The position numbers and the translations under genes were made by a program. A DNA stretch of 64,000 nt from Acephala macrosclerotiorum. Its lineage: Eukaryota; Ascomycota; Leotiomycetes; Helotiales; Mollisiaceae. Below the pieces are notes generated by a model, which searched no databases, was not told the origin of the DNA, and was given only the letters and a program-made list of their open reading frames with translations. Positions 31,697 to 42,806 of this stretch are shown one piece after another (within the stretch, counting starts at the first letter, position 1; every line of letters begins with the position of its first letter). Location: assembly GCA_014904845.1 (NCBI GenBank), contig MU119404.1, forward strand, positions 37,677 through 101,676. Direction: 5' to 3'.

Positions 31697-34600
31697 TCAG
31701 CTCCCCTGACTGATAAGCTTGTTCCTTTTGCTCACTTTCTCTATGAATTTAGCGATGGAGTCTGTGTCAAGAATCTCGAAAACTTTGACCTCGGTTTCGA
31801 GGTCGCGCACAATCCAATTTCGCAACTCTACGGCAACGAGACTATCAACTCCAAGGTCCATGATGCGTTGAGTAGGGCCAATGTCTTCTTTGGCGAGGCC
31901 GATAATGCCAGCTATCCGCTCCAAAAAGGTATCAGTCATGAGCTTCAGAGCCTCGTCCTAAGATGGTGCCTTCCGCAGGAGCTCTTTGATGCCAACCGCA
32001 CCGGTGTCTGCACCGAGGTCACCCGCAGCCCTTCCAATCAAGTGGACGAATCTGGGGTCGAGCAGGAAAGCAGGAGGAGACTTGTCAGTGCTGCCGTCAT
32101 AGTCGTAGTAGATTCCGATGACGATCTGGCAGTCGTCTGGTTCGGTTGCCGGCTCGACAATCACAAACTTGAGCAATCGGAAGAGGTGTTCTAGCTTGAC
32201 TGGCTGGAAGCCTTGTTTGAGCAGGATTGTCACCACTTCCGGGTTCTCGGATACGTAGCCAGCGGACTGGATCATGCCCAGGTTCAACGAGGTGCCGCAC
32301 AGGCCCTGAGACACTCGATGACGGGCCAGCGCGTCTTGGAAGGCACATCCCGCCGAATAGTTTGCCTGGCCTATATTTCCCACGATGCCGGCGACCGAGG
32401 AGAGCATGATAAAGAAGTCCAGGTCGTGCTGATTGGGGACGAGATTGTGGAGATTGATCGACCCATCTATCTTGGCTTTGGTCACTGCCTCCCATGCCTC
32501 ATGGTTCATGTTCTCGAAGACAGAATCTCGGAGGACCATAGCGCTTTGGATAACGCCGCGGATCACGGGCATAGATTCCGCCAGAGACACCAGAACCTCC
32601 TTCAGGCCCTCGGCGTTCGAGATGTCGCAGGAGAACAGGCGGATATTGATACCTCGCGACTTCATCAACTCGAGCCAGTGGAATTTCATAGACTTAGGAT
32701 GGGGAATGGAGCGTGATAATATGGCGATGTGGTGGGCACCATGACTATGCATCCAAGTAGCAATAACCCGACCCAAGCCTCCAAGTCCGCCGGCAATAAC
32801 ATATGTTGCGTCAGGTGAGAACTTTAGAGGAGGCAGCTGTTTAATAGACTGCGATTCATTAGCAAAAAATTTCTCCTCGAAAGAGTTGATATATCTTACT
32901 AGGACTTGCACCTCTGGTTCTACCACGAAGACATGATTTCCGACGTCTCCTCTCTGCATGAGACGGAACACTGGAGTCATATCTTCTAAGGAATGTTCCT
33001 TCGCATCGACATGCAGGACTCCCTGGGTGACAAGGCCAAGAGCCTCATCGAGATATTTACCGTACAAGTCAGGTCGATGCTTGAGGACTGTCGTCATGTC
33101 AACCGAGAAGAAAGAGAGGCTCTTTTCGTATGATCGGAAGTCGGAAAGGTCACTTTGCTGTGCTTCCTCAGGCAGAGAAAGGTCGAGTACACGACCGAAA
33201 GGTGCCATGCAGGCGAACACGTCTTCTCCAGCGGTGAAATTCACAAGCACATCAACTCCTCTTCCGCTGGTGAGAGCGTTGACAGTTCGAACGACGTCAC
33301 CAGATACAATCCTGTTCCCTGGAATTCCAAACTTCTGACCCGCAATCTCTCCATGGAGTGAAGAATCAAAAGCGAGGAGAATATTTGCGCCTAAGTGCTG
33401 AGCAAGTTGGATTGCAATCTCACCCATAGGGCCTGTGGCATTGCGGATGAGAATCGACTCTCCCTTTTGCAGTCTAGCAAGATGCAGTAGAGAGTAAGTG
33501 ATAGTAGGATAAGCCACAGATACAGCTGCGGCCGTCGTAAAAGGCAATGCCGTTTTCCGAACAGCCGAAGCCTTGGGTACTGGATGCGATGTAAAACCAG
33601 CAGCGGTCCAACCGCACACAGCGTCTCCTAGTTGGAATTGGTCCTGGCAGCCAGTGCCAACAGCACACACGATGCCACTGAACGCGCCAGACATGTCCGA
33701 GGCAGAGCCAAAATGACCTAGAGCGATGGAAAGATCCATGGAGTTGATGCCGAATGCCTTTGCTTCAATAACGAGTTCGTTCGGTTTTGGAGAAGGTATT
33801 CTCAAGCCACGATCCACCCAGCATATAGAGCCAAGATTACCAGGGGCTTGGACGTCCAATTCCTTCGGGTGTTTAGCATTGCTGAACTGGTCCAGCTGCG
33901 GTTGGGTCTCCACAACTACTTCAGATGCATAAAGACTTGCACGGTCATGGTTAAGGAGGCGCGTGACACAGAGAATGCCGTTCTTTTCGAAGAACTCCGT
34001 ATCCTCCTCTCCAGACCTTCGACCCTGTGCCATACTCTGGACATGTTGGACCATGGCGACCGCGACGGCGGCTCTCCTGTTCTCATAAGCTGTTTCGTCA
34101 CTATCCATCTCGACAGTCACGAAAGGCAAAATCGGGTTCTCGGACTGTACGACACGGGCGAGACCGGCAACCATGCTGCCTTGCGAGGGTAGGGGAGATT
34201 TTGCGCTCTGGCGGCGAGTTATCCACGCGATGCCCTCTGCCGCTGAGACCATAGTCTTGATTGTGGCGAAGTCGGCAGAGGTCACGCTCTCAAGGAGTGA
34301 CACGGGGCCATCATCCAAGACGACAACTACACCTGATTCAGCGCGCATGTCGGTGATCTTTTCAGTATGGACATCAAGACCTGCAAATTTTCTAATACTT
34401 TCGACCAGATTGGGCTCAAAATTATCGGATTTGGCAACCAGCGCTACACTCAATTTCGGTTCGTCCTTGGGAGATAACCAGGAAGCATGCGTAGCAATAA
34501 TCCCATACGGCCCCGCATCTTCCGTACTCAGCTCTGCTCCCGAGAACTGGGCCTCTTTAAGAGCAGCATCCCATTGCTGCTGATTGAGCGTCGGATTTTC

Positions 34601-37600
34601 ATGCCGGTATTCCTCTTCAGCCCCCCACCACCCTGCAAACGTACCAAAAAGCATATTGACGTACAGCTTCGGGTTGGTAACATCAACAACCAGCAGAATC
34701 CCGCCAGGTTTAAGGAGACGTCTTATGTTCTTCAGAGCCGTGAGGATGGACTTGGCGGCGTGCAGCGTATTCGTGGCGATAACGAGATCGTAGCTTCCTT
34801 CTGTGTATCCCTGCTCGATAGGATCTTCTTCAATTGCCAGTTTCTTGTAATTAACCGGAATACTCCCCGTATCATCAGCCCCCTCCGTCTCATCAGGAAG
34901 AAACGCAGATGGACTACTAACGAAATCGTACACCACGCAAGAGCCTTCAAGAGCCTCCAACACAGGTTTGCAAGGATGTTCGATAAGATTTCCGTATTCG
35001 AGGACTTTCAAATTGGATTTCTCGTGTGTAAGAGTCGAGAGATATCGCTGCATGGCGTTATAGCATTTCTGGAGATCGGGCTCTGAGAAAACTTGGGCTA
35101 GGAGGCTGTCGCGAGTCATGAGCTGAAGAGGATCTTTGGTTCCTTGAATAATCGAAGCAATATGTGGACCGATAAGGGTGATCAACTCCCCAGTAGCTCC
35201 TAATGCCGAGAGGCTCTTTTTTTGGGAGTGACTTGCTGAGCCGTTGATACCATTCGGGATTTTGGTTTCGTGATCTGCTGAACCATTGATACCAGTTAGG
35301 ATTTTGGTTCCTGTGGATCCATTTAGAACGGTTTGCCCGTGCTCCGTTGACCCATTGACACCATTTGGGATTTTGGTTCTTGCGGATCCATTCGGGAGTT
35401 GTTGTCCTGCCTCTGTATGTGACTTGAGCCATTCAAATAGCTTCACCTTGTGCCGCGGCGTATCATCATCCGGCTTCCAATTTCCCAAAATGTCAACGGC
35501 GTGCTTGATGTAAGAGATAGATTCCCGTTCGAGTATCTCTGTTCGGACTGAATCTTCAATAGATATTGTAGTCTTGCCCGTAGTGAGACGTCGGAAAGCA
35601 TCGCCAGTCAAGATCATTGTTCCTGGTAAAGTAACGAATCGATTGCAGAGGCTGCCGTTCGTCTGCTGCTGGCCTGAGTCTCCAGCTTTCCCCAGACTAG
35701 AATACTGAAGGCCTTTGCCAATAACCAACTCGCTGCCTTTACCATCCCCCGATCTAACGCGGAACCGTACCTGGCACTTTCGAGGGCCTTGAGGGGAAGA
35801 GTGAGCTAGAACAGAAAGTCGGTCGCCTGGCACGTGTAACATGTGTCCAGAAATGGTTAGAGAGCCTACGTGTGTGGGCATCATCGTCGTAAGAAGAGCA
35901 TCAGCTTCGAACAAAGCGCATAGAGGTGTCTGTAAGAAGCTGTCGATCGTCGCCGGATGCACTATTATTGGCAGCTCATATCCCCTGGGCATAAATTCGG
36001 AAGTGTCTGGTACGAGAACTTTGCCCAAGGACCTATTTGGCTCGGTGAAGACTTCTTCGATACCCTGGAATGGTGCTTCGTAGAAGTAGCCAAGTTCTCG
36101 AAGGTCTTCGTACAAGGTGTAACGCGTCCTTCGAACCCAGGTTGGCAGCTGTCGCTCAACTTCGTCGAATTCTCTGAGCTCCTCCATTGCGTCATCCTTC
36201 TGGGAGCTAGTTTCAAGCTCATAGACAATCCTGGCGAAGCCGGAACAATTCCGACTCCAGACCTTATCGACAGTGCAGGAGTAGATGGTGAACTTGAAGC
36301 GGGATGAGGGGTCGTCCGGAAAGCGAGAAAGAGGTTCCAGCTCCGTTTTCATCTCAACACCATCCGGACCCTCAGGGACAACAAACGCCTTGATAATGTC
36401 AACATTCTCGAGAACAAATTGCCCGATTTTGCGAATAGGCGTCTGCATTAGGTTATATTCATTACAGGCTTGTAGGACAGCTGCCAAGAAACCGCTGGCT
36501 GGATATAGAATTTCGGACTGAATGCCATGGCCCTCGACCCAAGGGAGCTCAGCCATGCGGATAATATTCCTCCATGAAGGTTTCAGAGGGTTCCAATCCA
36601 TGGAGGGTGCGCCGAGCAGAGGGTGCTTTGGACGAGTTCTGAGACGGTAATCGGAACTAATGCGGGATTCATACCAATACGTGGTCGAGTGATCCCAAGG
36701 GTACTTGGGGAGATCGACCAGGACTCGAGGTTTCGAGCCGCTCTTAGGGTTGATAGCATTGTAATTCGGTACGCAGCCTCTCGCGAAAGCATTGCCAGCA
36801 AGCGAAAGAAGCGACTCAACACTATTCTTCTTGCGCAGGATGCTTGCAAAATAGACACTAGTGACTTTTGGTGTCAACGGTGAGTTTAGACTCTCGCGGA
36901 GCGGCCCTGAAAGAGCTGAATGGGGCCCAATCTCAACTATCATGTTGGAGAAATGGCCTTTTCCATTAGTGGCAAGGTCGTTAGCAAAGGACCGCACCGC
37001 TGGCAAGAACTTGACTTGCGACACCATGTTGGTAACCCAGTAGTCACCATTGAGTGTCGAAGGGCTGCCCAGAAACGTACCCGTGACAGATGAGAAGAAT
37101 TTAGCCTTGAACCATGGCAGAGGTTTGACATCTCTCAGAGTACATCTGTAGCTCTCGGCAACCTTCTCTATGTGATGTGAGTGATACGCAGTGTCGACGC
37201 GCAGTTTTCTCGCGAAGACGCCAGCTTCAGTAAATACCACCTCCAAATGATTAATAGCTTCAGCATCCCCACTGATTGTAACGCTTGAAGGGCTGTTCAC
37301 GCAAGCAATGACAGTTTTGCCAACCTCAACGGGCAAGTCGCGAATATAAGAGGCAGCAGCTTCTTCAGACAGTCCCACAGTTAGCATAGCCCCCTTGTAT
37401 TCAGGGGCAACTTTCTTTATGTTGCTGCACCAAAAGCCAAGGTAGTACGAAGCCTTCATTGCATCTTTGAGCGAGAGAGCGCCAGATGCGTACGCAGCCG
37501 CGATCTCACCGCTAGAGTGGCCAAAGACTGCCTGAGGATGGATGTCCCAAGTCGCTAGCAACTCAAACACCGCAATCTGCAGAACTGTGCATAAGGGTTG

Positions 37601-39558
37601 GGACAGTTCAGCTTCATCCACACGCGACAGGTCTGGCGCCTTGCGCATCTCGGCAATAAGAGACCATGTTACACCACACTCACGCAGCAGTTTTTCGCAA
37701 TGTTCAATAGTCTGGCGGAAGACGGGATATGCATCAATGAGCTCCTGGCCCATCCCAGCCCACTGGGCGCCTTGGCCAGTGAAGCAAAAAGCCATGGTTG
37801 AGGTCTCCGGAGGGTTCGCAGCTTGAGAGGTTGTCGAAGAGCACCCTAGTGCGTCGACGAAATCTTGATACGAGGACGCCACTACGAAATCCCTGTGTAA
37901 GAGGTGAGATCGACGACAGTTGAGCGTGTATGCCACGTTTTCCAGCACAACGTCGTTGTGGGAGGCGGCGTTTTCGAGGTATGCCGTGATGTCTTGTTTC
38001 CGGGCCTGTAAAGCCCTGGAAGTCTTGCCACTGAAGAAGAAAACACGTGAATTGTTCGGAATTTCGGAATGGTTGCCGTTAATTCGTATACCGTTGATTT
38101 GTGCGTAAGTCACACTTGGGACCTGAGAAAGGTGGTCGGAAAGGCCGTGGTTGCGAAGGTACCCCTCGGCATCGTCAAGAATGGCATGGCCGTTAGTTCC
38201 ACCGTAGCCAAAGGCATTGACAGATGCTCTACGGAAATTTTTGCCACTTGCAGCAGGAAATGGAAGAAGCTTTGTTGATACGCGGATGTTGATCTTGTCC
38301 ATAGGAATCCTCGGATTGGCGTTGCGGAAATCGAAATTGGGTACGATCTGAGCATGTTCCAACATCATGGTAGTCTTGATCAATGCAGCAAGATTCGCAC
38401 AACTCTCGAGATGGCCAATGTTACTCTTCGCAGAGCCAATGATAAGCGGGCCTTGCCCTTCGCGACTCTTCCCAATAGTCGCTGCAATGGCGCCGGCTTC
38501 TATGGGGTCTCCAGCAGGAGTTCCCGTTCCGTGAGTCTCACAATAGGCCGTATCAGCCATGGTTAAATTAGCCCATTTGTAGGCACCTATGATCATATCT
38601 ATCTGTGCTTCCTGAGATGGCATAGTGATTCCAGATGTTCTGCCATCCTGGTTGGAGTAAGTGTTTCGGATAACAGCCCGAATGGGATCTCCATCAGCGA
38701 GCGCAAGGTGCAGTGGCTTCAAGATCATGGTGGCAACTCCTTCGCCACGACCATAGCCAGATGCTCGGTCATCAAATGAGAATGATCGGCCTGATTCCGA
38801 CAGAAAGCTGAAGACAGTGAGTCAATATGAATTTTGACACGGTGAGGATTGCAACGCATCACGTACCCCATGTGTCTCATGCCAACCATGGGCAGTGGAT
38901 CGAGGATGAAAGTCGCAGCGGCAACGATGGCCATGGAGCTCTCTCCAGACTTGATACTCTGGCAGGCTTGGTGCAGGGCAATCATGTCCCCGGACGAACC
39001 AGTGTCCAAGGTGATGGACGGTCCTTTCAGGTCGAAAAAGTACGAGATGCGATTGGCGATGAGGGCGCTCCCCGTGCCAATCGTCTGATACTTGGAAATG
39101 TCTTCAGGGTCTCTCGAAGTGATGTACGAGTAGTCAAGGTTGTACAGATTGACGAAGACACATGTTCGGCCGCCAACCAGCGAGCCGGCTGGAATTCCAG
39201 CACTCTCAATAGCCTCAAAGGCACTCTCGAGGATCAGACGCTGTTGAGGATCTATGGCTCTGGCCTCGGCGGCCGAGATGTTGAAGAAGGGGGCATCAAA
39301 ACCTGCAAGGTCCTCGTTGATGAAGTGACCCCCCTGTATGTTGATTGTACCGTTCATATCGCCTTGCGGATGGTAGTGTGCATCCATGTTGAAGCGTCCC
39401 GGTGGGCATTTGTTGGACCATGCACTGCGTCCTTCACTCAGCAGGTCCCAGAACTTCTGGGGGGAATCTGCACCGCCAGGAAACTTGCACGCCATGCCAA
39501 TGATGGCAATTGGCTGAGCTTGCAACTCAGCCTGGGCACTCTCCATTGACTCGGGCAT
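31697..39558 (-). CDS. Highly reducing polyketide synthase, likely defective
   Basis: Two exons, 39558..38867 and 38807..31697, with a 59-nt intron (GTACGT..TTCAG). Domain order: KS (about 15-437), AT (569-880; GHSSGE, Ser662), DH (959-1230; His991, Asp1186), methyltransferase (about 1390-1640), ER (1890-2170), KR (2230-2430; Tyr2381), ACP (DSL Ser2553). This is the classic fungal iterative type that makes reduced chains. Three oddities: the KS nucleophile is Ser188 in DTGSSGDM instead of Cys in DTGCSGS; the methyltransferase glycine motif is replaced by LEYGNLIEHP; and a TAG at 31960-31958 (codon 2514) cuts off the ACP, whose frame is otherwise continuous. KS His motifs (HGTGT, NIGHLE) remain. 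No tailoring genes were recognised nearby. As read, it yields 2,513 aa without ACP. Confidence 0.9.
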
Positions 39559-40106
39559 AGTGGATTATTCGGTCTTAGCAAACTGGTAGTTGGCTTGCTA
39601 CCGTATTGAATATTGAAGAAGGGTTGTATTTATTGCACAAGCTATGCGGAGTTGACAGACATGGCTCATGGTCGAATATCGATGGCATCAGCGCTTCTAT
39701 AAACATTTCGACACCCCTTATTACCACCGCCTCATAAGGGATTTTGATAAACGCAAAGTTCCACGCCCCCGTTTCTAACATCCCAAACTTAAATTTCACT
39801 ACCGGACTTCCCCTCAGACACCTCGACGTATCGAAGCTAGCAAACACAGCGCCAAGTCACAAACGGCCATCGAGTATCTCGGCATAGGTTGGCAAAACGA
39901 GTTTCGAAAATCTAGAAACCTCAAATTTTAAGTTAATTATGGTTTTTATTAACAAGGGAAAGAAATTAAAAGAAAACTTGACCGCGTAAACATAAAATTA
40001 ATTTGTAATAAATACATATTTCTCTCTGGGATAATTCGATTTAATTTTACAATGTAAACTATTTTTGAAACTGAGTTTTATAAACTTTCGATTTTTAATT
40101 ATTTAT
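39559..40106. other. PKS upstream region, partly AT-rich
   Basis: About 300 bp of normal sequence next to the PKS start, then AT-rich DNA from about 39910 running into the dispersed repeat at 40107. Promoter function is expected for the PKS but no motif was recognised. Confidence 0.4.
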
Positions 40107-40262
40107 TGCCTAGCGCAGCGCAGGGTGAAGGGAGGGACGACCTCCACCGTTTACTGGCAATCGAAAGCTCATTTTGGTTTTCGAGTTTAAAATAAAATAT
40201 TACGATTTGAAAATATATTTCGATATTTTTTTAATTTAATTTATTTTTTATAATTATGTTCC
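40107..40262. repeat. Dispersed repeat copy 1
   Basis: Starts with TGCCTAGCGCAGCGCAG, identical to 56757-56773, followed by GGGAGGGACGA and CGAGTTT-AAAATAAAA in the same order. The copy at 56757 has roughly 40-50 extra bp in the middle; the rest differs largely by C/T and G/A changes. Confidence 0.75.
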
Positions 40263-40288
40263 GCCCTTTACGCTCGAGCATTGAGGAA

Positions 40289-40376
40289 TCTGAAAAAAGA
40301 GCCGAGTAGCCTTGAAAAAGAGCCGAGTAGCTTTGAAAAAAGAGCCGAGTAACTCTGAAAAAAGAGCCGAGTGATC
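40289..40376. repeat. Four tandem copies of a 22-bp unit
   Basis: The unit is TCTGAAAAAAGAGCCGAGTAGC with minor variants, repeated four times in a row. Confidence 0.8.
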
Positions 40377-41058
40377 AGAAGCAAGGAGGCTGAAACATAG
40401 CGAACTGGATAAAGAGTCTGTGTGCTTTCATAGCCCCAACGCCTGTCGAAACTAAGTGTGCTTGCTGATGACGCGCCTCTTCTAGGCTAGTCCATTAAAC
40501 TCCTTATCAATTACTTCGAAGCCGACTTCACCCTATCCTCAGCGACATGCTAGCGATGGGTCGGGCATATCAATAAAACTCAGGAAATGTACGATTGGCT
40601 GAGCGGGCAGAATACCAAGCTCAGCTGCCATGAGGATGCCAATCAATGAGATCTCTATGTTGAAATTTTTTGAAATATGCAGAACTTTATTTGATCATGT
40701 TCTGTGCTTATTTGCTGATGAAAATGATAACTTTATTCACGTGATTCTTTTGGTAGAACGATGAGGCAAAACACAGCCCTGATGCTACGCTGGTATTAAA
40801 TTTGGCTTAGGAGCATTTTATTTTGCGGATATGGTTAGATTAAGTTGGAGCCATCTACGGAGAACCTTGGTCTCGACCGATGTCAGGGTGTACATCTGAT
40901 CATGCGTCACGGGCCAGCCCTTGTGGTGTCGCACATTGCAAATTTTTTCATTCTTTTCCCCCAGCAACTTCTCAAGCAACTAAAAGTACTTCTGCAAGTT
41001 TTCTCGACAACTGCCCAGCTAGCTTGCTACCAAAAAATCCTCTCGAAGACATAAGTAT
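40377..41058. other. Intergenic
   Basis: No gene recognised; it probably includes the 3' flank of the coiled-coil protein gene. Confidence 0.45.
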
Positions 41059-42806
41059 CTATTTGAACATGCAAATTACCCTCCTCGTAACAAAGTAAAA
41101 GCATACGATGTCCTCCCCAGCCTCAAATCGCGCACGACAATGACCACAAGGGCCGTCCTCACTGCGTGGCTCGGACTGAACGATATTGCCTTCCGCATCA
41201 CCAGTATCCCCACCTGCATCCTCAGTCTCAGCATTTTGAGGGTTTTTCTTTGCGAGCGGGTCATTCGTTGCGACCCAGCACTGTTTCCCACCACGCTGAT
41301 TTGCGATCTGGTTGCTCTTTCGATGGTCGAGACTTTCATAGTCGAGGTGCAGAATGAGTTTGATGAAATAGGGCGGGAGGCCACTTGCTTCTAGCATCTT
41401 CCCATCGTTGATCTTGTTCGCATTGCTGGAGACACCGTAGTCGATATCGGACTTCTGCCACGTTACATCCGCTATGTCATTCAATCGTCGTCTCTTTGAA
41501 GAACTGTTTGGTGTTGAGTCGTCCCCCATCGGAGATTGAACAGGATCATGGTAACGGTCTACACCAATCGGTCGCTTTGTTCTATTGTTGGATTGCTCCT
41601 CGGGATTATCGTCGACTTGGGCATCGGGTTCATCACCGGATTGATCTGGAGTAGGTTCGGCACCTGAAGTTGATGAACTGTGTGGCGTAGAAGGACAGGG
41701 AATCGTGGAGTTACTGGAGACACCCGAAGCGACAACGCCTGGAGTGGGGGAGGCGCTGGAGCTGTCTGGAATATCAACACACTGAATAGCAGGAGAGGTA
41801 GAATCTGGAGTTTCAGCTGATTGATTCCGAGTCCGGATGGTTCTGATGGTGGTTTCGATGATATCGATCTTGGAAGAGACACTGTGGATTGGATCTTGGA
41901 GTTTGGTAAGCTTCTCACGGATGACCTTGTTCTCATCGCTCAGAGTACCGACGAGAGAACAAAGCTTTTGTTGGACAGCTCCATCTGACTTGAAAATGTC
42001 TTCAAGAGAAACAAGCTTTTGTTGAACAACCCCACGAGGTTTAACGCGCGCGTCTTCAAGAGCAGTGAGCTTCTGCTGGATATTCCCTGTTGGCCTTAGG
42101 CTATCTTCAACCTCTTTGAGACTTTGTTGTACGGCACCATCAGGCTTGAGAACGTCTGCGAGCAACCCGAGTGTATTCTGGATCACGCCATCGGCCTTAA
42201 GAACATCTGCGAGCGTGTTGAGTGTCTGCTGGACCGCATCGTTGGGTTTGAGAGTATCTGCGAGAGAGTCTAGTGTTTCCTGGATTGCACCTTTTGGCTT
42301 GAGGATGTCTGCGAGAGAATCGAGTGTCTGCTGGACTGCACCGTTGGGCTTGAGAGTGTCTGCGAGCGTGTTGAGCGTCGTTTGGACTGTGCCTTTGGGC
42401 TTGAGGATGTCTGAGAGAGAAGCGAGTGTCTGCTGGAGAGGTCCCCCATTTTTCAGGATCTTGTCGATGGCAAGGAACTTGGCGTCGATAACTTTCGCTC
42501 GCTACTCCCAATTAGTATGCTGGCATGCATCTTCTCCGAGTTATTACTTACCTCATCTGCCTTCTTCTGTTGCTGTTTCTCGCGACTCTCCAGCTCTTTG
42601 AATTTGTCGTCGATGTGCTTTAGCACTGCAGTAAGGATGGTGTCTCTCTCTTTGTCGAAGACTTGACGTGTTGAATCGAGGAATGATTGTTGCTGTGCTG
42701 GTGTACACTGGATCGTTGCCTCTTGCTCTAATCGGCGCTTCTTGTTTTCTGCAACCCATTGGAAGTATCGATCCACTTTGGCTGCAGTGTCGACTGCCGA
42801 AGCCAT
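41059..42806 (-). CDS. Coiled-coil protein with ten 17-residue repeats
   Basis: Two exons, 42806..42552 and 42501..41059, with a 50-nt intron (GTAAGT..GTAG), give 565 aa. Residues 1-85 are a helical region (YFQWVAENKKRRLEQEA, FKELESREKQQQKK). Residues about 110-281 hold ten tandem units of the form TLxSLADxLKPxGAVQQ. The rest is Ser/Pro/Thr-rich, then a basic stretch SSKRRRLND (possible nuclear signal). The C-terminal part has GLPPYFIKLILHLDYESLDH, GKQCWVATND and CGHCRARFEAGEDIVCFY, conserved-looking but not assigned. A further 3' intron at GTATGC near 41105 is possible, which would change the last residues. The function is unknown; a long amphipathic rod is likely from the repeats. Confidence 0.75.
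41914..42429 (-). repeat. 51-bp tandem repeat encoding 17-residue units
   Basis: Ten units of 51 or 54 bp within exon 2 of the coiled-coil gene. The six units nearest the N terminus are most alike (SLADILKPKGAIQ, TLADTLKPNDAVQ); the last units have drifted (KLVSLEDIFKSDGAVQQ, KLCSLVGTLSDENKVIRE). Lengths stay a multiple of three so the frame is kept. Confidence 0.85.

Noticed and set aside
32213..39549. Large plus-strand open frames inside the PKS (for example 38827-39549)
   Set aside because: They are antisense shadows of the PKS coding sequence.
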